Of a DNA stretch of 64,000 nucleotides, positions 17,101-26,260 are shown in pieces; position 1 is the first letter of the stretch, and each line of letters starts with the position of its first letter. The stretch is taken from NCBI GenBank assembly GCA_035628875.1, contig DASPIZ010000044.1:62001-126000 (forward strand), given 5' to 3'. Under the pieces are notes generated by a model, which saw only the letters and a list, made by a program, of their open reading frames with translations, made no database searches and was not told the origin of the DNA. The position numbers and the translations under genes were made by a program. Origin of the DNA: Ohtaekwangia sp035628875 (lineage in GTDB: Bacteria; Bacteroidota; Bacteroidia; Cytophagales; Cyclobacteriaceae).

Positions 17101-20100
17101 ATGTTATCTTTTTTACGCAAGGCCGCATTGCCTTTCCTTTTTATCGTATGCTTGTTTAAGGCTCATGGACAAACTTTTTCCACTGCTCGGGATGGCGATT
17201 GGACCGATCCGTCAACATGGGAAGGAGGAGTAGTACCTGAGGGTGGTGCGACAGAAATCATTGAAATCTATCATGAAATTTATCTTCCAGAATTCGCTGA
17301 GGTAACTATTTACCAAGTCACCATTCAAGGTGAACTTTACATTGCGTCTAATGCAACACTTTCATTATTGGATGGAAGTCAGAATAATGATTTATTAGTA
17401 CTCGGTAGTCTTGAAGTTGCAGGAACGTTTATTCAGGAAGACGGTGCTGTACTTGGAGGCACATATGCTTTGAATACACGCTTTTTATCTGGTTCCCTTT
17501 ATCGGTATCGATGGACTAGTGCGGGTATCCTTCCCGTTATAAACTGGGACAGCCAAGCTACCCTTTTGGTGGAGAGATTCAATACAAATGTTTCCCTGAC
17601 TTCCGATTCATGGAACCAGCATTTTGGAAATTTCATTTATGATTGCCCGGCGCAGGGAAGTTTTATGGATTTCAATGGCAGGCTGACTAACGTACAGGGT
17701 GATTTGATTATTCGTAATACCAATGGAAACATTCTTCGTTTTGCCAGAAGTCATGCTATGAATTTATCCATCGGCGGAGATTTTATTATTGAAGGTCGTT
17801 CGGAAGTATGGCTGGGTGAAAGCAGTAACAATCTCAATGTATCAGTATGGGGTGATTTTATATTTAGATCAACCTCGACAGCTTCTTCATACCTTACCCT
17901 GAATGGACAAACCACCATGGAGGTTTATGGTAATGTGATCATTGATACATCATATAAATTGAAATTTACATCAGCGTCAGGAGAAGGTGATGCCGTATTA
18001 GCTGTAAGCGGAAATTTCTCATTTCTTCAGGGAACGATTGATGCCATGGGTGATGGAAAAGCAACCATTGTTTTTGAAGGCGAGAACCTCCAAGTCTATA
18101 CCCGTTCAGAAGGCACGGTATCTAAAGGAAATTTTGATTTTGAAATTGCGGCTGATGCAGAAGTTGATCTTGGTACGTCGTTGTTGTCCAACACGCTTTC
18201 AGGATCGGTAGTTGTATACGGCAAGCTAAATGTAGGCTCACCGAATGCGCTGGGTGCATTGCAGGGTGGCCCTGAAGGTAATATTGATGTTGTGGGAAGC
18301 GTTGTGTTCTCTGATGGCGCTGTTCTTGAATACAACGGTTCATCCGGACAATACATCGGGTACCATCCCAGTGGAGAACCGATGACCACCGTCATCAACA
18401 ATGATGCAGGGGTTACTTTATTGCAAAATACAGCGATTGGTTCGTTGCATATCGAAAGCGGGACGCTGAACTGTAGTGTACATACTGTGTCTGTTGCTAA
18501 ACACATTTCTGTGCACGAAGGTGCATCGTTAATTTCTGAAGGAACAATTCAATGCACAACGGATGGTCTACAGGAGATCGATGTTAATGGATCTACGCTT
18601 CATAACGTGTTAATTCAGGGAAGTAACAAGGTAGTTGATTTATTAAGCGCGATGCAGGTCACTGGATTAATTTCATTCGGAGGTACTGGTTCAACCTTTA
18701 ACACACAAAACTTTCTAACGCTCATTTCTTCATCTGTCAACGGAGAAGGGAATGGGCATGTTGGCTCCCTCGTAAATGGCAATCGTATAACCGGCAATGT
18801 TACAGTTCAAAGATATATGGATCCCGGCCGGGTGTACCGGTATTTGTCATCACCGGTAAAAAATGCAACGGTTAATTTCCTGCAGGATGATTTTCCGATA
18901 ACCGGGCCATTTGATGATGCAAGTACCGGCCCGGGAATTACTACCGGCAATCCATCGCTTTTTTATTACGATGAATCGTTCAGGCAGGGATGGATTAATT
19001 ATCCATCTTCCGGCAGTGCCACAGAATATACCCTGGTACCAGGAACAGGATATGCAGCATTCATCCGCGAACGAAATTTGCCGGTAACCTGGGATGTAAC
19101 AGGAGAAATTAATCAGGGGGAAGTTAGTTTACCTGTAACGTACACATCAGGCCAGGATGAAATGGATGGGTGGAATTTAGTGGGTAATCCATATCCCTCC
19201 GCTATCGCATGGAATAGTATTGGTTGGATAAAAAATCAGATCAGTTCAGGAATCGCTGTGCGAGATAATGTTCATGGCCGGGTTCGTGTTTGGGATGGAA
19301 GTATCGGGGATTTGCCGAATGGTTATATCGCTCCCGGACAGGCTTTCTGGGTTCGGACAGTCGGAGAAGAGCCACAACTTGTGATTGGTGAACAAGCAAA
19401 ACATGCAGGCGATGGGGTGCCATTTTATCGTGGTGATGATGAGGTGGTCGACTATCTGGAAATTACAGTTCGAAACAACGACGTTTATGATAAAGCCTAC
19501 TTGCGACTAAGACCTGCATCCAGAACCGATATCGATGAACATGATATCCCTAAATTACAAAATGACTTACTTAACATTGCGTTGTTAACGCCTGCAGGAA
19601 AACCTTTGTCCCTTTACGCTGTTGAATCCATTCCATGTACCTTCGACATTCCCTTGTCTCTCGCGTCAGACGGAACTGAAGCCTTACGCATTGATCTCAA
19701 ACAGTATGGAAAATTTTTACATGGTGATGTAAGCCTCATTAATAAAACGACAGGTAATGCATTGCAACCTAATGAAGCAGGTGTATATGCTATTGACACC
19801 AATGTTGACACGGAGTGGATGCTTCGCATCGTATCGGCGCCAGCGTCGGAAATTCAGTACAGACTACCTGAAACAATATGTGCAGAACATAAGATTAATA
19901 TAACCTTAACAGAAGTGGAGGATGAAAAAGAATATTTACTTTACCGTAGAAGAGATGGCTTTACAATGTCTTTGACAGATCGTTCGAAAGGAATTTTTAC
20001 ACTGCCTCCTTCGACCGTTTTTGATTCGGATTACACCATCTTCAGCACAAGCGCATGTGCAGTAGATTCTGTGCATTTTACATTATCAGAACAACGTCCT

Positions 20101-20784
20101 AAGTCACCTCAGGCCGATGACCAGGCACATTGCGGTGAAGGGAAAATAACCTTGTCTGCCCGTGGAGCCGCCTTTCACCAGACGTATGTTTGGTTTACGC
20201 ACGATATGGGAACGCTGTTAGGTGAAAATCAAAAATTTACAACACCTTATTTGAATGAAACAGAAAGCTATGCAGTTTGCATTCGTGACACCCTTACAGG
20301 TTGTCTGAGTCCGGCGGTTAACGTAAACGTCCAAATCGAAGAGCCTACTTTACTGACGATCCGTTACGAGAATAATAAACTCCGCGTTTCATCACCTCCG
20401 CCTAATGAATGGTACTTCGAAGGGATCCGACTGCCCGATTCAACGGAATACCTGGTTCCTACCTTAGACGGGCTATATAGTGTTAGGAAACAAACAGGTT
20501 CTTGTACGTCTGAAACAGGTTATAACTATCAAAAATTATCAAAAAATGCGGTTTTGGTCTATCCGAACCCCGCAAATGAATACACCCGCTATGCCATGAA
20601 AAACAGGGACGTAATTTTAAATGATATTATTACTATAAACGGAGTTTCTGTTTTTTATCTTTGTAAACTGGATTGTTCAGAAAGCGAATGTCGCCTGGAT
20701 ATTAGCGCGTTGAAGTCAGGGACTTATTTTTTAATTTATAACATTAAAGGGACCGTCGCTCGAACTAGCCTTTCTGTTTATTAA
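17101..20784 (+). CDS. Giant T9SS cargo surface protein C
   Basis: Third paralogue, 1,227 residues. A signal peptide (MLSFLRKAALPFLFIVCLFKAHGQ) is followed by DGDWTDPSTWEGGVVPEGG, a clear G8-like opening, and a beta-rich repeat region. The shared module (VYRYLSSPVKNATVNFLQ, GWNLVGNPYPSAIAW, GQAFWVRT) and Ig-like parts follow. The C-terminus starts as a type A sorting domain (VLVYPNPANEY) but is diverged: it has extra cysteines (LYLCKLDCSESEC-like stretch) and ends TSLSVY rather than the usual lysine-containing tail. Secretion by T9SS is still likely. It sits 6 bases before the pglF-like gene, so the two are co-transcribed. Confidence 0.88.
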   Translation: MLSFLRKAALPFLFIVCLFKAHGQTFSTARDGDWTDPSTWEGGVVPEGGATEIIEIYHEIYLPEFAEVTIYQVTIQGELYIASNATLSLLDGSQNNDLLVLGSLEVAGTFIQEDGAVLGGTYALNTRFLSGSLYRYRWTSAGILPVINWDSQATLLVERFNTNVSLTSDSWNQHFGNFIYDCPAQGSFMDFNGRLTNVQGDLIIRNTNGNILRFARSHAMNLSIGGDFIIEGRSEVWLGESSNNLNVSVWGDFIFRSTSTASSYLTLNGQTTMEVYGNVIIDTSYKLKFTSASGEGDAVLAVSGNFSFLQGTIDAMGDGKATIVFEGENLQVYTRSEGTVSKGNFDFEIAADAEVDLGTSLLSNTLSGSVVVYGKLNVGSPNALGALQGGPEGNIDVVGSVVFSDGAVLEYNGSSGQYIGYHPSGEPMTTVINNDAGVTLLQNTAIGSLHIESGTLNCSVHTVSVAKHISVHEGASLISEGTIQCTTDGLQEIDVNGSTLHNVLIQGSNKVVDLLSAMQVTGLISFGGTGSTFNTQNFLTLISSSVNGEGNGHVGSLVNGNRITGNVTVQRYMDPGRVYRYLSSPVKNATVNFLQDDFPITGPFDDASTGPGITTGNPSLFYYDESFRQGWINYPSSGSATEYTLVPGTGYAAFIRERNLPVTWDVTGEINQGEVSLPVTYTSGQDEMDGWNLVGNPYPSAIAWNSIGWIKNQISSGIAVRDNVHGRVRVWDGSIGDLPNGYIAPGQAFWVRTVGEEPQLVIGEQAKHAGDGVPFYRGDDEVVDYLEITVRNNDVYDKAYLRLRPASRTDIDEHDIPKLQNDLLNIALLTPAGKPLSLYAVESIPCTFDIPLSLASDGTEALRIDLKQYGKFLHGDVSLINKTTGNALQPNEAGVYAIDTNVDTEWMLRIVSAPASEIQYRLPETICAEHKINITLTEVEDEKEYLLYRRRDGFTMSLTDRSKGIFTLPPSTVFDSDYTIFSTSACAVDSVHFTLSEQRPKSPQADDQAHCGEGKITLSARGAAFHQTYVWFTHDMGTLLGENQKFTTPYLNETESYAVCIRDTLTGCLSPAVNVNVQIEEPTLLTIRYENNKLRVSSPPPNEWYFEGIRLPDSTEYLVPTLDGLYSVRKQTGSCTSETGYNYQKLSKNAVLVYPNPANEYTRYAMKNRDVILNDIITINGVSVFYLCKLDCSESECRLDISALKSGTYFLIYNIKGTVARTSLSVY

Positions 20785-20790
20785 CAACGT

Positions 20791-22695
20791 ATGAACCGTT
20801 ATCTTCGCTCGATGCAAAGTTTAAAATTATTACCCAGGTGGGTGATCATTTTAATCGATCTTTCATTCATTGCCTTTTCTGCATTTCTAGGCTATTGCTT
20901 ACGCTTTAACTTTAATGTGCAGGATATCATTGATATACATTTTCTCCAGGGTATTGCATTATATACGATCAGCGGTCTGTTTTCAATAGTATTAACGTCT
21001 AGTTACAAAGGTATTATCCGTTATACCGGTGTTCAGGATGGTGTACGCATTTTTTATATGCTTATCCTTAACGTAGCCTTGGTTACAATCTTCAATTTTT
21101 TATATTCTTTTCAGTCGGTTCCAAATCTCATTCCATACTCCGTTATCCTGATTTCATTTCTGGCTTCTTTTCTCTTCTTATTTAATTACCGGCTGTTGGT
21201 TAAATACATGTTTTCATTTTATAAGCGTGCCATTCTCAAGCGCGGAAACGTGCTGATCTATGGCGCGGGACAAACAGGTATTATTACCAAACACGTTATC
21301 GAGAGTTCACAATCCTCGAGGGTGGTCGGCTTCCTTGAAGATGATCGAAATAAAGTCGGTAAGGTATTAAACGGGTCACGTATCTATAGCATACGCGAAA
21401 ATGACCTGGAGATAATGCTTGATAATTTTAATGTGGATGAACTCATCATTACGATCAAAAATTTATCACCTGAAGTTAAAAACGATATCGTTGATGTTTG
21501 CCTTCGTAACCAGGTTAAGGTTCGGATTGTACCGCCAGCGGATAAGTGGGTGAAAGGCGAACTGAGTCTGAATCAGATCAAAGAAATAAACATTGATGAT
21601 CTTCTTGAAAGAGAAACCATCAAAATGGATGATCTTAATTTACAGAAACAATTATTTGGAAAACGGATTTGTATTACTGGTGCGGCTGGGTCCATTGGAA
21701 GTGAATTGGTTCGACAGGTAATGCAGTATAAACCTGATTCCGTCATCTTGATTGATCAGAATGAATCTGCACTTTTCGAGATCGACCGGGAGGTAAAATC
21801 AGACGATAACGGTACGGTGGTAATTCCTTATATCGCTGATATTACGAATCTTGAACGGATGCAACGGATCTTTGGTGAAAATAAACCGAACCTCGTATTC
21901 CATGCTGCTGCCTACAAGCATGTTCCGATGATGGAACGAAATTCTTCTGAGGCAATTGTATGTAATATTCTGGGAACAAAACTTCTTGCTGATCTTGCTG
22001 TAGAACACGGCGTTGAAAAATTTGTAATGATCTCAACGGATAAAGCAGTTAACCCGACCAGTGTAATGGGTTGTTCTAAGCGTATCGCTGAGATCTATGT
22101 TCAATCGCTCAACAACCACCTGGACAAATCGGGCGCACCACATACAGCGTTTGTCACTACCCGATTTGGAAACGTCCTCGGGTCAAATGGGTCTGTAATT
22201 CCGGTATTTAAAAAACAGATTGAGCAGGGTGGACCTGTTACAGTAACGCATCCCGAGATCACACGTTATTTTATGACCATCCCCGAAGCATGCCGGCTCG
22301 TGCTTGAAGCAGGTGCAATGGGCAGAGGAGGGGAAATTTTTATTTTCGATATGGGCAAATCTGTGAAGATTTTTGATTTGGCCAGGAAGATGATTCAGTT
22401 GTCGGGATTTATGCCGGGTAAGGATATCGACATTGTTTTCACAGGACTACGCGAAGGTGAAAAGCTGTATGAAGAACTCTTAAATCAGAAAGAAAACACA
22501 CTCAAAACACACCATCAGAAGATCATGATCGCGAAGGTTCAGGAACATGGCTACCTTGAGATGAACAAATACATTGAGCTTTTTAATGACCTCGTAAATG
22601 ATCGTAATGAGTTAAAAATGGTGGCGCTCATGAAAGAACTCGTTCCTGAGTTTAGGAGTAACTACTCACGGTACGAAGTGCTTGATCAAGTCTGA
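20791..22695 (+). CDS. pglF: Membrane UDP-GlcNAc 4,6-dehydratase (PglF/WbpM-like)
   Basis: First enzyme of the bacillosamine-type route: it converts UDP-GlcNAc to the UDP-4-keto-6-deoxy sugar. At 634 residues it is the long form. There are four N-terminal membrane helices (residues about 15-135), a nucleotide-binding domain starting VLIYGAGQTG, and a C-terminal SDR domain with GAAGSIGSELVRQ. The active-site block is STDKAVNPTSVMGCSKR, where long-form dehydratases use Thr-Asp-Lys and Met in place of the usual Tyr. It lies 6 bases after cargo gene C and 13.6 kb from pglE, so the pathway is split by the cargo genes. Confidence 0.93.
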   Translation: MNRYLRSMQSLKLLPRWVIILIDLSFIAFSAFLGYCLRFNFNVQDIIDIHFLQGIALYTISGLFSIVLTSSYKGIIRYTGVQDGVRIFYMLILNVALVTIFNFLYSFQSVPNLIPYSVILISFLASFLFLFNYRLLVKYMFSFYKRAILKRGNVLIYGAGQTGIITKHVIESSQSSRVVGFLEDDRNKVGKVLNGSRIYSIRENDLEIMLDNFNVDELIITIKNLSPEVKNDIVDVCLRNQVKVRIVPPADKWVKGELSLNQIKEINIDDLLERETIKMDDLNLQKQLFGKRICITGAAGSIGSELVRQVMQYKPDSVILIDQNESALFEIDREVKSDDNGTVVIPYIADITNLERMQRIFGENKPNLVFHAAAYKHVPMMERNSSEAIVCNILGTKLLADLAVEHGVEKFVMISTDKAVNPTSVMGCSKRIAEIYVQSLNNHLDKSGAPHTAFVTTRFGNVLGSNGSVIPVFKKQIEQGGPVTVTHPEITRYFMTIPEACRLVLEAGAMGRGGEIFIFDMGKSVKIFDLARKMIQLSGFMPGKDIDIVFTGLREGEKLYEELLNQKENTLKTHHQKIMIAKVQEHGYLEMNKYIELFNDLVNDRNELKMVALMKELVPEFRSNYSRYEVLDQV

Positions 22696-23239
22696 CTTTT
22701 AGGGCGGATCAACTAGCAATACTCCTTCAATTGCCTGGCTTCAATTGCCACAAGTTTCAATTCTCCGAGTGTTTCAATTTCTCCGAGGGTTCATTTCTCC
22801 GAGTTTTAATTTCCCCGCGCTTCAATTGCCACGAGCTTCAGCTCGTTGGATTATAATGATATGGTCGATATGGGCTTTAGCCCGATAATCAATCTTGTAT
22901 TGGACTTCTCATCGCATCTGTGCAGGTATAAATCTAATTTTCGATCGTCGTTAGCGTTGTGTCCTACAAGATGAATTCACATTCAAATTTTTTCCTTCTC
23001 TGCGAGCGTTGATTGGGATAAAGCCCAAAAGTCCTCTGAAACTCGTGGCAATTGAGAAAATGATTTAACTGAAATTATTAACAGCTATGAGTTCAGCTTG
23101 TGGATGAAAGTGCATTTGGATAATCGTTCATTCCATTCCAGCAAAGCAGAAGCAAGAATTTGATGCCTTCTTAAAACACCAATACGAAAAAAGGTTGCCT
23201 TCTTACGATGACAACCCTTCAAATTAGTATCATTAATTT
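22696..23239. repeat. Spacer with REP-like palindromes and degenerate tandem units
   Basis: From about 22750 to 22840 run five or six degenerate 16-18-base units of the form TTCAATTnCCnCGAG. They lead into palindromes ACGAGCTTCAGCTCGT (22831-22846) and GGGCTTTAGCCC (22872-22883). A further AAAGCCC and ACTCGTGGCAATTGA pair lies near 23022-23057, making an inverted arrangement of the same motifs. Such GAGCTTCAGCTC/GGGCTTTAGCCC elements resemble REP sequences mobilised by RAYT transposases; none is present here. Before the next gene, about 23108-23230 on the + strand reads as a 40-codon open stretch (IIVHSIPAKQKQEFDAF...), possibly a decayed coding remnant. Confidence 0.65.
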
Positions 23240-24103
23240 CTACCTGAATGACTTGCGTTTTCTGTTATACAATTTCCGCTGATTGCCTTGTTTGAAAATG
23301 AAATTATTAGGCAAATAATATTCAATTTTAAGATTTAGCAGGAAATATCCATCATTGTCTGAGGAATTACCGCGTACTTTTCCTGGTTCATAGCCAGGAG
23401 CACCAAGTTCAAGAGAACGATCAGAAAGTCGATATCGGATTGATGTAGGATCCCAAGTTGACTTGTCAGGATGAACCGTACTTACATCATCGAGGTAATC
23501 GGTGAACGTCTGGCGATAACCACCTTCAATTACTACGTTAACAAAAGGGTGTGCTTTTATACGAACACCAAGACCATAAGGAATAACAGGTTGAAGTCTG
23601 CTGTAGCTTACGCCTTCTGTTTTTAATGGTTGTAGTGCATGCCTCTTTCCATCTAATTCAGCAGTAGGGTTGGTGTATAAAAGACCAAGACCAAGGAAGG
23701 CATATGCATTGAAAGCTGGCCGGGAAGTCATCCGAGCCGGATTTTCAAACAGGTTAATTGTTCCTGTGAAACTTAGTTCAAAGTTGGAAGATTGAAAAGA
23801 TAAATTGCGTCTGTTTCGGCCCTCGTCACCGGAATCTTCATCTGAACCTTCAAGCTGAAACCAGGTAAGATCACCACGTACGCTAACCCGCGGGCTAACG
23901 AAATACTGCAAACCTGCCGTGATGTTGAACCTGGAATCGAAATTATCACCCTGGTCTTTCAGATCGCCGAAATAGGTGGCATTGCCAATTCCGCCTGAAA
24001 CAAGCAGTGTCCTTTGTCGCCCGAAATTGTAGAAACTTTGAGCATTGGCCTCTTCCAGGAAGATGGATCCAATCAGGATTACCAACAGTAGAATTCTATT
24101 CAT
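23240..24103 (-). CDS. Outer-membrane beta-barrel protein
   Basis: Probable outer-membrane barrel of about 287 residues, resembling the DUF6089 type of Bacteroidota. ATG 24103 is chosen over GTG 24109 because it begins a good signal peptide (MNRILLLVILIGSIFLEEANAQ). The mature part opens with a glycine-rich strand (LLVSGGIGNATYFGDL) and alternates short amphipathic strands (YFVSPRVSVRGDLTW, FELSFTGTINLF, YGLGVRIKAHPFVNVVIEGGYR). It ends in YFLLNLKIEYYLP and a basic tail. Function and partner are unknown. It is downstream of sucC on the same strand, 42 bases away. Confidence 0.72.
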   Translation of the reverse strand: MNRILLLVILIGSIFLEEANAQSFYNFGRQRTLLVSGGIGNATYFGDLKDQGDNFDSRFNITAGLQYFVSPRVSVRGDLTWFQLEGSDEDSGDEGRNRRNLSFQSSNFELSFTGTINLFENPARMTSRPAFNAYAFLGLGLLYTNPTAELDGKRHALQPLKTEGVSYSRLQPVIPYGLGVRIKAHPFVNVVIEGGYRQTFTDYLDDVSTVHPDKSTWDPTSIRYRLSDRSLELGAPGYEPGKVRGNSSDNDGYFLLNLKIEYYLPNNFIFKQGNQRKLYNRKRKSFR

Positions 24104-24145
24104 TCGCACAAAATAAGTTCACAATATACAAAATTTTATCGTCGC

Positions 24146-25357
24146 TTACATCAACACTTCCTTAACTCTTTTTGCTGCGTCTTTTAATACAATGGCAGAA
24201 AACACTTTTAAACCCGATTCTTCAATAATTTTAGCCCCTTCTTCAGCATTTGTGCCCTGTAAACGTACAATAATAGGAACCTTAATATCACCAATTTTCT
24301 TATAAGCTTCAACCACCCCATTGGCAACCCGGTCACACCGCACGATTCCGCCGAAAATATTGATCAGGATGGCTTTTACGTTGGGATCTTTCAAGATAAT
24401 ACGGAAACCGGCTTCTACAGTTTCTGCATTTGCTCCACCTCCTACGTCCAGGAAGTTAGCAGGCTCACCGCCGGAAAGTTTAATAATATCCATGGTAGCC
24501 ATGGCCAATCCGGCCCCATTTACCATACATCCTACATTTCCATCCAGTTTAACATAGTTCAGCCCAGCCTTTCCAGCTTCAACTTCCAGCGGGTCTTCTT
24601 CGGTGATATCGCGTAATTCAGCCAGTTCTTTATGGCGGTAAAGCGCATTGTCATCCAGGTTTACTTTCGCATCAACAGCCAGGATGCGGTTGTCGGATGT
24701 TCTGAGTAACGGGTTGATCTCGAACATGGATGCATCGAGTCCCAGGTAAGCATTGTACAGGGAGTTTATAAATTTCACACCTTCTTTAAAGGCATTGCCT
24801 TCCCAACCTAATGCAAATGCAATTTTTCTCGCCTGGAAGGGCTGTAACCCGATTGTGGGGTCGACCCATTCCTTAATGATCTTTTCAGGATTGGTTTCCG
24901 CGACTTCTTCAATATTCATCCCGCCTTCTGTGGAGGCCATGATAACCGGACTTCCGGTAGAACGATCCAGCAGAATGCTCATATAGTACTCCTTTGGCTC
25001 CGATTCACCAGGGTAATAAACATCTTCAGCAATCAATACTTTATTCACCTTTTTACCTTCCGGGCCGGTTTGATGGGTAACCAGAACACCACCCAAAATG
25101 CCTTTCACTTTTTCCGGTACTTCCGCTATTCCTTTGGCCAACACAACGCCTTTTGATCCTGTTTCTCTCACGACACCCTTTCCACGACCACCGGCATGTA
25201 TTTGTGATTTAATCACAAACCACTTAGTTCCTGTTTCCGCCTGAAGCTCCTTTGCTGCTGCTATTGCAGTGTCAGGCGTATCTGCTACAAGTCCACGTTG
25301 AACAGCGACCCCGTATTTCTTCAGAATTTCTTTGCCTTGGTATTCGTGTATGTTCAT
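24146..25357 (-). CDS. sucC: Succinyl-CoA synthetase beta subunit (ADP-forming)
   Basis: TCA-cycle enzyme subunit that, with SucD, interconverts succinyl-CoA and succinate with ATP formation in the cytoplasm. The start MNIHEYQGKEILKKYGV is diagnostic. An ATP-grasp domain (HAGGRGKGV) fills the first 240 residues, and the C-terminal ligase domain has GGIVRCDRVANGV. At 403 residues it is close to the usual length. sucD is not adjacent, which is common in this phylum. It is divergent from lolD; the 68 bases between hold both promoters. Confidence 0.96.
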   Translation of the reverse strand: MNIHEYQGKEILKKYGVAVQRGLVADTPDTAIAAAKELQAETGTKWFVIKSQIHAGGRGKGVVRETGSKGVVLAKGIAEVPEKVKGILGGVLVTHQTGPEGKKVNKVLIAEDVYYPGESEPKEYYMSILLDRSTGSPVIMASTEGGMNIEEVAETNPEKIIKEWVDPTIGLQPFQARKIAFALGWEGNAFKEGVKFINSLYNAYLGLDASMFEINPLLRTSDNRILAVDAKVNLDDNALYRHKELAELRDITEEDPLEVEAGKAGLNYVKLDGNVGCMVNGAGLAMATMDIIKLSGGEPANFLDVGGGANAETVEAGFRIILKDPNVKAILINIFGGIVRCDRVANGVVEAYKKIGDIKVPIIVRLQGTNAEEGAKIIEESGLKVFSAIVLKDAAKRVKEVLM

Positions 25358-25425
25358 GAATTTTTTGTTTTGGGCGAAACTAGTTTATTTAATGCTTTAT
25401 TTCAAGAAACACCAGAATTCACTTT

Positions 25426-26085
25426 ATGTTAAGAGCATCCCGGGTCGAAAAATCGTATGGCCAGTTAAAAGTTTTGAAAGGAATTGACCTGGAAGTTCAA
25501 AAAAGCGAGGTCGTTGCTATCATTGGTGCTTCCGGGGCAGGGAAAAGTACTTTGTTGCATATCCTGGGAACGCTGGATAGTCCGGATCAAGGGCAAATCT
25601 TCATTCACGATAAAGATGTTTTCAGCCAATCGGCAAAAAGCCTGGCTGCCTTTCGGAACAAATCAATCGGTTTTGTTTTCCAGTTCCATAATTTGTTGCC
25701 TGAATTTACGGCACTTGAAAATGTGATGATGCCTGGATTGATCAGTAATGCTTCGGCAGAGCCGGGTATAAGAAAAAAAGCACAAGAGCTTATGGATATG
25801 CTCGGTCTCACGTCACGGATGGAACATAAACCGGCGGAATTGTCTGGAGGGGAACAACAACGTACTGCGGTGGCCCGCGCCTTGATTAATTCACCCGACC
25901 TCATCCTTGCGGACGAGCCAAGTGGTAATCTCGATTCCAAAAACGCACTCGACTTACATAATTTGTTCTTCCAGTTAAGAAAAGATCTGGGACATACCTT
26001 CATCATCGTTACCCACAACGATGAACTTTCAAAAATGGCCGACAGAAGAATTGAATTGAAGGATGGTGTTGTTGTGAAAGAGTAA
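25426..26085 (+). CDS. LolD-like ABC transporter ATPase
   Basis: Cytoplasmic ATPase of the MacB/LolD/FtsE class, 219 residues. It has Walker A GASGAGKST (residues 34-42), the Q-loop FVFQFHNLLPEFTALEN typical of LolD, the signature LSGGEQQR, Walker B LILADEPSGNLD and the switch histidine in IIVTHN. LolD drives lipoprotein release from the inner membrane with LolC/E. No permease is adjacent, so partner and substrate are inferred from family only. Confidence 0.88.
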   Translation: MLRASRVEKSYGQLKVLKGIDLEVQKSEVVAIIGASGAGKSTLLHILGTLDSPDQGQIFIHDKDVFSQSAKSLAAFRNKSIGFVFQFHNLLPEFTALENVMMPGLISNASAEPGIRKKAQELMDMLGLTSRMEHKPAELSGGEQQRTAVARALINSPDLILADEPSGNLDSKNALDLHNLFFQLRKDLGHTFIIVTHNDELSKMADRRIELKDGVVVKE

Positions 26086-26260
26086 AGCGACTCGTATGCG
26101 TAAGATCCTTCGCTTGCTGCTGTCCTGCGCGCGGGTCCATGTTCAGGATGCAGGTAAAACGAGGTATAGGCATGAAGATCATGGGTTTGCCTGCGCTGAA
26201 TGGAGCCAAAACCGCAATCTATTAACGTGAATTTCAACATGCCACGTAGGAACAACTAAA

